Part shown: positions 1-9,414 of the stretch, piece by piece
How the letters are laid out: the number at the start of each line of letters is the position of its first letter
Position numbering within the stretch: the stretch's first letter is position 1
NCBI RefSeq assembly: GCF_042731755.1
Contig: NZ_JBHWLR010000019.1
Coordinates: 33,866-97,865 of the forward strand
Reading direction: 5' to 3'
Length of the DNA: 64,000 nucleotides
Source of the DNA: Promicromonospora sp042731755
GTDB lineage: Bacteria > Actinomycetota > Actinomycetes > Actinomycetales > Cellulomonadaceae
Position numbers and translations under genes: made by a program
Notes under the pieces: generated by a model
What the model was told of the DNA's origin: nothing
Database searches by the model: none
What the model saw: only the letters and a program-made list of their open reading frames with translations

Positions 1-1
1 C

Positions 2-1138
2 ACCTCGACGCACGGCGCGTTCGGCGCGCTGGCGTTCGGCATCGGCACGTCCGAGGTGGAGCACGTGCTCGCCACGCAGACGCTGCCGCTCGCGCCGTTC
101 AAGACCATGGCGATCACGGTCAACGGCGCGCTGCCCGCCGGCGCGACGTCCAAGGACATCATCCTGGCGATCATCGCCAAGATCGGCACCGGCGGCGGCC
201 AGGGCTACGTGCTCGAGTACCGCGGCGAGGCCATCCGGGCGCTGTCGATGGAAGCCCGCATGACCATCTGCAACATGTCGATCGAGGCCGGCGCGCGCGC
301 CGGCATGATCGCGCCGGACGAGACCACGTTCGAGTACCTCGAGGGCCGCCCGCACGCGCCCGAGGGCGAGGACTGGGACGCCGCCGTCGAGTACTGGAAG
401 ACCCTCCGGTCCGACGACGACGCGCAGTTCGACGCCGAGGTGGTGCTGGAGGCGGCCGACCTGGAGCCGTTCGTCACCTGGGGCACCAACCCGGGCCAGG
501 GCCTGCCGCTGTCGGCGTCCGTGCCCGTCCCGGCGGACATCGCCGACGAGGACGAGCGCCTCGCGGCCGAGCGGGCCCTGGAGTACATGGGCCTCCAGGC
601 CGGCACGCCGCTGCGCGACGTGAGCGTCGACACGGTGTTCATCGGCTCGTGCACCAACGGCCGCATCGAGGACCTGCGGTCCGTCGCGAAGGTCGTCAAG
701 GGCCGGAGCAAGGCCGAGTCCGTCCGCGTCCTGGTGGTCCCGTCGTCGGCCCGCGTGCGCCTGCAGGCGGAGGCCGAGGGTCTCGACGTGATCTTCAAGG
801 AGTTCGGCGCCGAGTGGCGCAACGCCGGGTGCTCCATGTGTCTGGGCATGAACCCGGACCAGCTCGCGCCGGGGGAGCGGTCGGCCTCGACGTCGAACCG
901 CAACTTCGAGGGGCGGCAGGGCAAGGGCGGGCGCACCCACCTGGTGTCGCCGCTGGTGGCCGCCGCGACGGCAATCCGGGGCACGCTCTCCAGCGTGGGC
1001 GACCTGGACCTGCCGTACGAGATCGACATCACCACGTTCGACGGCACGCCGCTCGACGGCGTGGGCGCCTCCCCGCTGGGTGAGTCCGTCGTCGTCGACC
1101 TGCCCGTTCCCGTAGCGATCCAGCCCGCGCTGCGCTGA
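2..1138 (+). CDS. leuC: 3-isopropylmalate dehydratase large subunit (5' truncated)
   Basis: Large subunit of isopropylmalate isomerase, which with LeuD converts 2-isopropylmalate to 3-isopropylmalate in leucine biosynthesis in the cytosol. The reading frame is open from the window edge (TSTHGAFGALAFGIGTSEVE), so the N-terminal part, about 90 residues of a typical ~470, lies outside. The three 4Fe-4S ligand cysteines are visible: one in IGSCTNGR (codon near 650) and two in AGCSMCLGMN (near 830 and 839). The frame ends at TGA 1136-1138, 14 nt before leuD, so the two form one operon. An aconitase-family relative is excluded by the LeuC-specific motifs and the adjoining leuD. Confidence 0.97.
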   Translation, partial: TSTHGAFGALAFGIGTSEVEHVLATQTLPLAPFKTMAITVNGALPAGATSKDIILAIIAKIGTGGGQGYVLEYRGEAIRALSMEARMTICNMSIEAGARAGMIAPDETTFEYLEGRPHAPEGEDWDAAVEYWKTLRSDDDAQFDAEVVLEAADLEPFVTWGTNPGQGLPLSASVPVPADIADEDERLAAERALEYMGLQAGTPLRDVSVDTVFIGSCTNGRIEDLRSVAKVVKGRSKAESVRVLVVPSSARVRLQAEAEGLDVIFKEFGAEWRNAGCSMCLGMNPDQLAPGERSASTSNRNFEGRQGKGGRTHLVSPLVAAATAIRGTLSSVGDLDLPYEIDITTFDGTPLDGVGASPLGESVVVDLPVPVAIQPALR

Positions 1139-1152
1139 GAGGACCACTGACC

Positions 1153-1788
1153 ATGGAGAAGTTCACCACCCACACCGGCGTCGGCGTGCCGCTGCGGCGC
1201 AGCAACGTGGACACCGACCAGATCATCCCGGCCGTGTACCTCAAGCGGGTCACGCGCACCGGGTTCGAGGACGCGCTGTTCGCGGCGTGGCGGGGCGACC
1301 CGTCGTTCATCCTGAACCAGGAGGCGTACTCCGCGGGGTCCGTGCTCGTGGCCGGCCCGGACTTCGGTACCGGATCGTCGCGCGAGCACGCCGTCTGGGC
1401 GCTCAAGGACTACGGCTTCCGCGTCGTGCTGTCCTCCCGGTTCGCCGACATCTTCCGCGGTAACTCGGGCAAGCAGGGCCTCGTGGCGGGCATCGTCTCG
1501 CCCGAGGACATCGAGATCCTGTGGAAGATCCTGGAGACCAAGCCGGGCACCGAGGTGACCGTCGACCTGGCGGCGAAGACCGCCACGGCCGACGACGTCA
1601 CGGTGCCGTTCCAGATCGACGACTACACGCGGTGGCGGCTCATGGAGGGGCTCGACGACATCGGGCTGACCCTCCAGGAGGCCGACAAGATCACGGCGTT
1701 CGAGCAGACCCGGGCGTCGTGGCGCCCGAAGACGCTCCCGGCCCGGCACCTGCCGTCGGTCGAGATCGAGGCGGCCCGCCCGGTCTGA
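1153..1788 (+). CDS. leuD: 3-isopropylmalate dehydratase small subunit
   Basis: Small (swivel) subunit partner of LeuC, 211 aa, the usual length. It carries the family motif GSSREHA around residue 77, inside FGTGSSREHAVWALKDYGF, and the N-terminal VDTDQIIPAVYLK stretch that forms the substrate-recognition loop. The ATG at 1153 follows a GAGAGGA ribosome-binding site at about 1137-1143, between the leuC stop and this start. The gene is separated from the next, convergent gene by a strong hairpin at 1813-1854. Confidence 0.97.
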   Translation: MEKFTTHTGVGVPLRRSNVDTDQIIPAVYLKRVTRTGFEDALFAAWRGDPSFILNQEAYSAGSVLVAGPDFGTGSSREHAVWALKDYGFRVVLSSRFADIFRGNSGKQGLVAGIVSPEDIEILWKILETKPGTEVTVDLAAKTATADDVTVPFQIDDYTRWRLMEGLDDIGLTLQEADKITAFEQTRASWRPKTLPARHLPSVEIEAARPV

Positions 1789-1812
1789 CGTCCGGCACGC
1801 CCGACGTCTCTC

Positions 1813-1854
1813 GCGCCCCTGCCGCGGTCAGTCTCCTGACCGCAGCAGGGGCGC
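1813..1854. terminator. bidirectional hairpin terminator between leuD and the LLM gene
   Basis: A 19-bp stem with a single mismatch (1823/1844) and a TCTC loop: GCGCCCCTGC at 1813-1822 pairs with GCAGGGGCGC at 1845-1854, and CGGTCAG with CTGACCG inside. It lies between two convergent genes, as expected for a shared terminator. There is no clear U-tract, which is common in high-GC actinobacteria. Confidence 0.7.
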
Positions 1855-1897
1855 GATCGCGTTCGCGACGTAGGGCCCGGGTCGACGACGGCGCTCG

Positions 1898-2797
1898 CTA
1901 CAAGTTCGGAGGGCCCTGGCGCACCTTCTCCAGGAGCGATTCCGCCGAGTCCTTCGCCGGGTCCCACCAGGACTCGATCCACCACGTGACCCCGGCGTCT
2001 GCCATGGCACGGGCCTGCTCGGCCGCCTGGGCGGGGTCGCTGGACAGCTTGCCCTGGAGGATGACGTCGAACGGGCGGTCGGTGCCGGTGCCGGTGCCAG
2101 TGCCGGTGCCGTTCGTGTCGTCCGCGCTCGTCGGCCCCGGCCGGTTCGCCATGAGCCACTCGACCAGCGCGGCGATGTCGTCCGTCGTCAGGTCGTCCGC
2201 CGTGCCGCGCAGCTGCGGGACTATCCCGTCCCAGCGCAGGGCGCGCCGCAGGTTCTTGGTGGGCGGTCGCTCGGCGTCCCAGACGCCGACCGGCCACACC
2301 GGGATGCGGCCGTTCACCGGGCGCTCGGGGAAGCGGAACGGACCCGTGGTGATCTGCTCGCCGGAGGACTCGAACTCCTCGCCCGACCACGACTTCTCCA
2401 GCCACGCCAGCGTCTCGTCGAGCAACGCCGCGCGGTCCTTCAGCTCCGTGGGCTGGCCCGGGACGGACGTGAAGCCCCGGTCGTCGGTCACACCGACACC
2501 GACGGGCAGCACCAGGCGTCCGCCGGAGAGCCGGTCCACGGTGAGCGCCCGCTGCGCGAGCTCCCACGGCCGGTGGCGGGGCACGGCGAACACCATGGCG
2601 CCGAGCGTGATGCGTTCGGTCACGGCAGCCGCTGCCGCGAGGACGGCGAACGGGTCGTAGACCGGCATGGCCCACTCGCCGCCGAGATTGATGGCGTCCC
2701 AGGTGAAGAAGCCGTCCCAGCCGTGCTCCTCGATCTCGCGGGCGAGCGCCACGTGCTGGTCGATGGTGCCGAAGCTGCTGATGAAACCGAACTTCAT
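1898..2797 (-). CDS. LLM-class (luciferase-like) flavin-dependent oxidoreductase
   Basis: Predicted TIM-barrel oxidoreductase of the bacterial luciferase-like family, 299 aa, using FMN or F420; the substrate cannot be told from sequence. Typical blocks are the N-terminal MKFGFISSFGTIDQHVALAR, DPFAVLAAAAAVTERITLGAMV and the SGGRLVLPVGVGV region. The start at MKFGF is chosen because an AGGAGGA ribosome-binding site lies directly upstream; a longer GTG start 13 codons earlier lacks one. Oddly, the C-terminal third contains a pure Gly-Thr repeat (NGTGTGTGTGTD) encoded by a hexanucleotide microsatellite near 2079-2112. The gene is convergent with leuD and divergent from rnhA. Confidence 0.85.
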   Translation of the reverse strand: MKFGFISSFGTIDQHVALAREIEEHGWDGFFTWDAINLGGEWAMPVYDPFAVLAAAAAVTERITLGAMVFAVPRHRPWELAQRALTVDRLSGGRLVLPVGVGVTDDRGFTSVPGQPTELKDRAALLDETLAWLEKSWSGEEFESSGEQITTGPFRFPERPVNGRIPVWPVGVWDAERPPTKNLRRALRWDGIVPQLRGTADDLTTDDIAALVEWLMANRPGPTSADDTNGTGTGTGTGTDRPFDVILQGKLSSDPAQAAEQARAMADAGVTWWIESWWDPAKDSAESLLEKVRQGPPNL

Positions 2798-2957
2798 CCG
2801 TCCTCCTGATGCGTCGTCGTACCGGGGCCGACTCACACGCTATGCCGGACCACTGACACTCGGCCCGGGCGGCGGCTCGCGCGGCGGTCCGGGCGACGGC
2901 TCGGCGAGTGCGCCGCGACGGCGTGCGCCGTCCGGGCCGCCGGTTAGGGTGAGGCCC

Positions 2958-3413
2958 GTGACCAGCACGAGCGCGACGCGGCCGACCGCGGAGATCTGGA
3001 CCGACGGAGCCTGCAAGGGCAACCCTGGCCTGGGCGGATGGGGTGCGCTGCTGCGTTCCGGCACGCACGAGAAGGAGCTGTTCGGCGGGGACCCGGTCAC
3101 CACGAACAACCGCATGGAGCTCACCGCCGTCGTCGAGGCGCTCAAGGCGCTCAAGGGCCCCACCGTCGTCACGCTGCACGTCGACTCCCAGTACGTGATG
3201 AACGGCATGAGGACCTGGATCCACGGCTGGAAGCGCAACGGCTGGAGGACGGCGAGCAAGCAGCCCGTGAAGAACGTGGACCTGTGGCAGGCGCTCGACG
3301 CAGAGGTCGCCAAGCACGAGGTGAGCTGGGTCTGGGTCAAGGGGCACGCCGGCGACCCGGGCAACGAGCGTGCCGACGCGCTCGCGAACAAGGGCGTCGA
3401 CAGCGTGCGCTGA
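2958..3413 (+). CDS. rnhA: ribonuclease HI
   Basis: Cytosolic endonuclease cutting the RNA strand of RNA-DNA hybrids, 151 aa as usual. All four metal-binding carboxylates are present: Asp in WTDGACKGNPG, Glu in NNRMELTAV, Asp in HVDSQYV and Asp in NERADALA, together with the conserved His in KGHAGDPGNE. The GTG at 2958 is taken as the start because it places the first strand (AEIWTDGA) at the expected ~10-residue distance; the frame is open further upstream but that sequence is Pro/Gly/Arg-rich and looks non-coding. It precedes lpdA by 88 nt on the same strand. Confidence 0.93.
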   Translation: MTSTSATRPTAEIWTDGACKGNPGLGGWGALLRSGTHEKELFGGDPVTTNNRMELTAVVEALKALKGPTVVTLHVDSQYVMNGMRTWIHGWKRNGWRTASKQPVKNVDLWQALDAEVAKHEVSWVWVKGHAGDPGNERADALANKGVDSVR

Positions 3414-3501
3414 CGCACGACGGGGCACGTCGGGCGCCACGTCCGGCCAACGAGACAGAAGTCACGTCACCACGATTCGCGCGCACCAATACCCTTGAGT
3501 C

Positions 3502-4905
<1,404 letters not shown>

Positions 4906-4950
4906 TCGATCCCTCGGCCGTCATCGGCCGTCGAGCCTGGTCAGAGGCCC

Positions 4951-4990
4951 GGGGGGGGAGGGGTGGGGGGGGGGGGGGGGTTTTTTGTTT
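4951..4990. repeat. homopolymeric tract G8-A-G4-T-G16 followed by T6
   Basis: Downstream of lpdA the sequence runs eight G, A, four G, T, sixteen G and then TTTTTTGTTTCTTTT. Further G-runs follow to about 5054 (GGGGTT, GGGGGG, GGGGGGG), interrupted by short linkers, so the top strand could form G-quadruplexes. There is no complementary C-run before the T-tract, so it is not a classic hairpin terminator. The 4906-5126 interval holds no credible gene. A sequencing or assembly error in run length is quite possible. Confidence 0.8.
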
Positions 4991-5126
4991 CTTTTGACGT
5001 GGGGTATGTCTGGTGCGCCCTCGGTGTCGTCGGGGTTGGGGGGTCGGGGGGGAGGCCCCAAACCTGCGCCTCCCCGTGCCCCCGGGCCTCTTCGCGTCCT
5101 GGTGACCAGAGGAAGTCGCGCCCCGG

Positions 5127-6011
5127 TCAGTCGAACTCCGCGAACCGGTCCAGGAGGACGTCGTCGGTGCCGGCCTCGACCGCGACCCAGAGTTCCAGCG
5201 CCGGGATCGCGGACCCCCCGCCGTCGTCGTCCTGCGCGACCCACGGCCTGCCCACCGACGGGTTCTCGCTCGTGCCGTCCGGGTCGGGTGTGTAGCGCCA
5301 GCGAGCGTCGCGGTGGATCCGTGCGACCTCGCCCAGGTACCAGATCGCGCCCTGCACGAGGTCGTCCTCGATCCGGGCGTCCAGGGCCTCCGCGGACGGG
5401 ATCCGCAGCCGGATCACCTGCGCGAGCGGGACCAGCGACGCCGGGCTGAAGTCGAGCTCCTCGGCCCGCCCGGTGTCTGCGGACCACGCGTCGAACCCTT
5501 CCCGGCGCGTGGTGAGCCAGCGGGTGAGCCAGGGGTCGGGCAGGTCGTCCGCCCCACGGGTCGGCAGCGCGGGCAGGTCGGCGCCGCGCGGTTCCCAGCC
5601 GTCGTCCTCCGCCTGGCGCCGGGCCGCCTCCGCCACGACGCGTTCGTGCTCGGTCGCCCAGACGGCGCCGGTGCGGCGGGTGACGGCGTCAAGGACGAGA
5701 GGCATCGGCTCGACCGTCCCGCCGGCGTCGAGGACGGCGACGGGCAGGCCGGAGCGCTCGTCCCACGACCAGGCCCCGCCGCCCGCGGTCAGCAGCGCCT
5801 CCCCGAGGTACCCGCCGAGCGCCTCGACGAGACCCTCGCGGGGCGCGGCGTCCCGCGTCTCGGCGAGCAGGAGGTGTTCGAGGTCGTGCAGGGACGCCGC
5901 GGAGTGGTCGAGCGTCGTGCCGGACCCGGCGACGAGGTCCTGCAGCCCTTCGAGCATCGGGCCGATGTGGTCGAGCCAGTGGGCGAGGCCCTCGTCGGGC
6001 GTTGTCTGCAT
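5127..6011 (-). CDS. hypothetical protein (294 aa, acidic, cytosolic)
   Basis: I do not recognise this protein. From the ATG at 6011 it begins MQTTPDEGLAHWLDHIGPML and is 294 aa, acidic, rich in Trp and Asp, with no signal peptide or membrane segment. It ends VLLDRFAEFD, and a stretch APGEVARIHRDARWRYTPDP-like near the C-terminus suggests a globular fold. The open frame reaches 6107, but the extra N-terminus is Arg/Pro-rich, so the ATG at 6011 is preferred although its ribosome-binding site is weak. High third-position GC supports coding on this strand. It is transcribed divergently from the secreted nuclease-like gene. Confidence 0.65.
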   Translation of the reverse strand: MQTTPDEGLAHWLDHIGPMLEGLQDLVAGSGTTLDHSAASLHDLEHLLLAETRDAAPREGLVEALGGYLGEALLTAGGGAWSWDERSGLPVAVLDAGGTVEPMPLVLDAVTRRTGAVWATEHERVVAEAARRQAEDDGWEPRGADLPALPTRGADDLPDPWLTRWLTTRREGFDAWSADTGRAEELDFSPASLVPLAQVIRLRIPSAEALDARIEDDLVQGAIWYLGEVARIHRDARWRYTPDPDGTSENPSVGRPWVAQDDDGGGSAIPALELWVAVEAGTDDVLLDRFAEFD

Positions 6012-6108
6012 GCCGCCACGGTAGGCAGGTGGACGCCGCCGTCGCCACGGAATGCCAGCCCGCACCGCCAACCCGGACGCGCCGTCATCCCGGCCGTACC
6101 GTCCCATT

Positions 6109-6136
6109 TTGACTTTTGTCGCGCTTGTGCTAGTTC
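6109..6136 (+). promoter_or_regulatory. candidate sigma-70-type promoter for the secreted protein gene
   Basis: TTGACT at 6109-6114, a 16-nt spacer and TAGTTC at 6131-6136 resemble -35 and -10 boxes. It sits about 75 nt before the GTG at 6212 in the divergent intergenic region and is AT-richer than its surroundings. The call rests on motif match and position alone. Confidence 0.4.
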
Positions 6137-6211
6137 GGTGCGTACGTTGGTGCCGCCATGCGACGTCCGGCTCGATGGTCGGACGGGCCCATCGTCCTGG
6201 AAGGAGTCATC

Positions 6212-8350
6212 GTGTCGTTGACGACCGATGCTCGGAAACGGCTACCGGCGGTCCTCCTGGCTCTCGCACTGACCTTCTCGCTGGTGACGATCCCGCAGGC
6301 GGAGTCTGCCTCTGCCGCACCGCTCACGGGGAAGCTGTGTCGTGACGTGTTCAAGCTGCCAAAACCCACGGGCCCGCAGCGGACCACGATGCCCGACCCG
6401 GCGGAGATCGCCGCGCTCGGGGACCTGCCCCTGGACTACGTGAACCCGGCCGAGCCGGTCCGGAACGCCGCGCTGCCGAGCGAGGATCCGGCGAAGGTGC
6501 GTGCGGAGTACGGCACGAGGTACCGGGGGAAGAGCGTCGGCACCGAGACGCACCTGTTCGCGCGCTGGAACGCCTGGCTCGACAAGCACCCGGAGCTCAA
6601 GACGAGGGCGCAGATCAACGGGGCCTTCGACGGGTGGCGCACCAGCTACGTCACGGTGCACGACAACAACGCGCGGGGGCACGCCCTGCACAAGCTCGTG
6701 GTCGAGAAGCTCGGGCTGACCGGCGACGACTGGCTGTGCGAGAAGACTCTCGGCCCGAAGGGCCAGTCCGTCCGCGTGGACATCGTCCACAAGAACACGA
6801 GGTTCGCCATCGAGGTGAAGGCGGGATCGGGGCACACCCCGGACCAGCTGGCGAGGTACAAGGCCCTCGTCGACAACAAGACGCTGAAGAGCACGACGTA
6901 CGTCCACGGCAAGGCGCCGGACAAGGCCACCAGCGAGGCGCTCAAGAACGCCAAGATGGACTCGGCCCCGATCAAGGTCAAGCCCAGGATCACCAACATC
7001 CGGCCCACCTTCCCGGGCGGGTGCGTCTCCGGGATGAGCGTGGTGCAGCCCACCGCCCGCTGCGCGCCCGGCCCGATGGACCCGAGCTCGAAGGGCCAGA
7101 ACAGCAAGGTGCAGGACCTGGCCAAGCAGACCGGCCGGACCCCGGCGGAGGCGCGGCGCTACCAGAACCTGCCCCGTGAGCTCGGCGCGCGCGACTGGGG
7201 GTACCGGCGGCCGGGCGGGATCGACTGGTCGACGCTCGAGCTCAGCTACCTGGAGGTCGACCCCGGTACGGGCGACGTCGGCTACTCGTTCCAGGCGGAC
7301 GACAACCCCGACGAGGCCGCGAACCCGTCCTTCGGCGGCGAGGAGACCCTGGACCTGAGCTCGGACGCGTTCTACACGTGGCTCGCCCTGCCCGACGAGG
7401 TGTTCTGGGTCAACCTCAACCCGGATCACCCCGACCAGGTCACGGACCCGGTGTTCGCGGACACCAAGGCCGCCCGCGTGCTCCTGGAGGCCGACCTGGA
7501 GATGAAGCGCGACTTCACGCGGCTGACCAACCCCGAGACCGAGGTCGGTGCGGCGTACTGGGACTCGTTGCGGACCAACCCGGACGGCAGCGTGTGCTGG
7601 CCCTCCACGCGCCAGTGGATCTACGCCGCCCCGGCCAAGGTCCGCCAGGAGGGTGACCGCCTGTACATCCTGGATGCCCCGATGGCCGTGGGCAAGGAGC
7701 GGATGGAGTTCACCAACTATCCCCCCGGCCAGGAGCCGTGCACCGCGAGCGACGAGATCATGGACCACAACTTCCGGATGGCGCAGGAGCACCTCGCCCC
7801 CGTGGTCGAGCAGCTGATCAACACCGACCCGAAGTACGCGGACCTGCGCAGCGTCTACCGGGCCCGGGTCGCCGCGGCGTGGGTGAAGCAGCGCAACGAG
7901 GCGAACCGGGGACCGTACGACGCGATCATCGACTCCGGGGACGTGTCCCTGTGGCCCGAAGGGACCGACTGGGAGACCAAGGACGTCTGGGACGACATGA
8001 TGGAGAACGACTGGACCCGGGTCCAGTTCGAGGTCACCCGGGAGGAGATCGTCAACGGCGAGCCGTATACCTGGACCTACCCGATCTACGGTGGCGTCGA
8101 GCTGGACAAGTCGCCCAGGAAGCAGACGCCGACCGCGGAGTTCCGTCGCGACCACCCCGAGCTGCCCCGGACCGTCCAGGAGTCTCGCCTCGACATCGTG
8201 GGCTACGGGGATGACGACGCTTTCGTCGGCGGTGGCACGGCCCAGGCGCCGGTCGAGCAGGAGCCGGAGCCAACGCCGACTCCTACGCCTACGCCGACCC
8301 CGGACGACCCGCCGGCCCGGAAGGAGCCGCCGCTGGTGGCCACCGGCTGA
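6212..8350 (+). CDS. secreted protein with PD-(D/E)XK nuclease-like domain
   Basis: 712-aa exported protein. The GTG at 6212 follows a GGAAGGAG site and opens a signal peptide (KRLPAVLLALALTFSLV, cleavage near AESASA-AP). Residues 160-240 match the restriction-endonuclease fold core: Asp190 in VRVDIVHK, Glu201-x-Lys203 in FAIEVKAG, and a helix QLARYKALV supplying the Gln often seen after the ExK strand. The remaining ~450 residues (for example EVFWVNLNPDHPDQVTDP and PADLYILDAP-like blocks) form an uncharacterised region. The C-terminus is a low-complexity EPEPTPTPTPTPTPDDPP linker ending LVATG, reminiscent of a sortase motif but with no following membrane helix. Function unknown; a DNase or toxin role is inference from the fold signature only. 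Confidence 0.7.
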   Translation: MSLTTDARKRLPAVLLALALTFSLVTIPQAESASAAPLTGKLCRDVFKLPKPTGPQRTTMPDPAEIAALGDLPLDYVNPAEPVRNAALPSEDPAKVRAEYGTRYRGKSVGTETHLFARWNAWLDKHPELKTRAQINGAFDGWRTSYVTVHDNNARGHALHKLVVEKLGLTGDDWLCEKTLGPKGQSVRVDIVHKNTRFAIEVKAGSGHTPDQLARYKALVDNKTLKSTTYVHGKAPDKATSEALKNAKMDSAPIKVKPRITNIRPTFPGGCVSGMSVVQPTARCAPGPMDPSSKGQNSKVQDLAKQTGRTPAEARRYQNLPRELGARDWGYRRPGGIDWSTLELSYLEVDPGTGDVGYSFQADDNPDEAANPSFGGEETLDLSSDAFYTWLALPDEVFWVNLNPDHPDQVTDPVFADTKAARVLLEADLEMKRDFTRLTNPETEVGAAYWDSLRTNPDGSVCWPSTRQWIYAAPAKVRQEGDRLYILDAPMAVGKERMEFTNYPPGQEPCTASDEIMDHNFRMAQEHLAPVVEQLINTDPKYADLRSVYRARVAAAWVKQRNEANRGPYDAIIDSGDVSLWPEGTDWETKDVWDDMMENDWTRVQFEVTREEIVNGEPYTWTYPIYGGVELDKSPRKQTPTAEFRRDHPELPRTVQESRLDIVGYGDDDAFVGGGTAQAPVEQEPEPTPTPTPTPTPDDPPARKEPPLVATG

Positions 8351-8390
8351 TTCCGGCAACGCTGATTGCCGGCACGCTGATCCCGGCGAC
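8346..8390 (+). repeat. 15-nt tandem repeat x3 carrying three in-frame TGA stops
   Basis: Three imperfect 15-nt units (CTGATTCCGGCAACG and variants) begin at the stop codon of the secreted protein gene. TGA occurs at 8348, 8363 and 8378 in the same reading frame, so readthrough of the first stop would add only four residues before the next. Confidence 0.7.
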
Positions 8391-8393
8391 AGA

Positions 8394-8435
8394 GCGCAGG
8401 CCGGCCCGTCGATGCGGGCCGGTCTGCGCCGTTTC
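8394..8435 (+). terminator. hairpin terminator after the secreted protein gene
   Basis: GCGCAGGCCGGCCCG at 8394-8408 pairs with CGGGCCGGTCTGCGC at 8415-8429 (15 bp, one G-T pair) around a TCGATG loop, followed by CGTTTC. Position directly after the 2.1-kb gene supports a terminator role. Confidence 0.7.
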
Positions 8436-8517
8436 ACGGTCCCGGTTCGGTAACGGCGGTCGAGCAGTGCGATGGTGATGTGCTCTCACCGTCGAGGTTC
8501 GTGGATGATGACTGCTC

Positions 8518-8808
8518 ATGGACGCCAGAAAGCCGCTGTCGGGTCTCTACGCCCCGATGCCCGAGGTGGGCACGAAGAAGTTCTGCGTGTTCTGTCGCGA
8601 GGCGGTGACCCTGGAGCAGGCGGCGTCGGGGTGGCACTACTGGACGGCGTTCGGCGACCCGGTGGACGGCGGCCGGCACTGCTACGGCGGCACGATGGGC
8701 AACGTCCACTCGCCGGCCCTGCGCACGCTGCACCTGCCGCTGGCGGAGTCCGACGACCTGAAGTGGGCCTGGCGGTATTCGCCGGAGGGCGAGGGCCGGT
8801 TGCAGTAG
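8518..8808 (+). CDS. small CxxC protein, hypothetical
   Basis: A 96-aa protein starting MDARKPLSGLYAPMPEV. It contains a Cys-x-x-Cys pair in KKFCVFCREAV and another Cys/His-containing stretch, GGRHCYGGTMGNVHS, which together could bind zinc or be redox active. It has no signal peptide or membrane segment. The start is an ATG at 8518 with a weak ribosome-binding site. It follows the secreted nuclease-like gene on the same strand but after its terminator. I do not recognise the family; coding is supported by the coherent composition and third-position GC. Confidence 0.5.
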   Translation: MDARKPLSGLYAPMPEVGTKKFCVFCREAVTLEQAASGWHYWTAFGDPVDGGRHCYGGTMGNVHSPALRTLHLPLAESDDLKWAWRYSPEGEGRLQ

Positions 8809-8830
8809 CGCGCCGGTCCGAGTCGATCGA

Positions 8831-9231
8831 TCAACGGTGCCTGGGGCCGCTTCTTTCGTCGAGCCAACGGCTGACCGCGACGAAGCGTGGTCGGGGCGCC
8901 TGCCTCCAGGACTGCAGGAACGGCAGGAGCGCTGCGGCGTGAGCCATCGGGCGGTCCGTCGTCTGCCTGAGCGGCCACCGAACGTACGAACCTGGGCAAC
9001 GTATTCGTCGCGGCGGACCCAGATAGCGTCCGACAGCGCGATCGCCCAGAGGAAGACCAGTCCGAGCAGGGGCATCCCGGACCAGGGCGGCCCATCGTGT
9101 CAGGGAGCATCGGTCGGGGCGGTCGATATGTACAGCACCATGGCCGCGGGACACAGCAGCATGACAAGACCGAGGTACACCCAGGTGTGCCGATTGCTCA
9201 GGCGCTGGGCTTCCTCATGACCGTCCGTCAT
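8831..9231 (-). pseudogene. degraded gene for a small two-helix membrane protein
   Basis: On the minus strand the frame from 9231 (MTDGHEEAQRLSNRHTWVYL) encodes one hydrophobic helix ending at TGA near 9100. The same frame continues after the stop with a second helix (PLLGLVFLWAIALSDAIWV) and VRRDEYVAQVRTFGGR. Coding character then moves to another frame (LPFLQSWRQAPRPRFVAVSRW) ending near 8831. An in-frame stop plus a likely frameshift suggest a broken gene. Two separate tiny membrane proteins would be the alternative. The whole 8809-9414 interval holds nothing else I can support. Confidence 0.4.
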
Positions 9232-9414
9232 CGTCGGGAGGCTGGCAGCGGGCCGGACTTCGTCGACCTGCGGGTGAAGTCCGGGCCGCATCGTTGACCT
9301 GCCTTGCGACCATCCAGTTGGGTCATGCTCGGCGGGCTGTCAGTGCGGGGGATCGGACGCCTTCGACATGTGCTGACCAACTTCGTGGCGTCCTCAGATC
9401 GGAATGGTTGCCCA

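Noticed and set aside
1623..3440. 605-aa minus-strand frame across the LLM and rnhA genes
   Set aside because: Arg/Pro/Gly-rich, overlaps two real genes with motifs in other frames.
4951..4990. intrinsic terminator after lpdA from G-run plus T-run
   Set aside because: No complementary C-run precedes the T-tract, so no stem can form with the G-run in the correct order.
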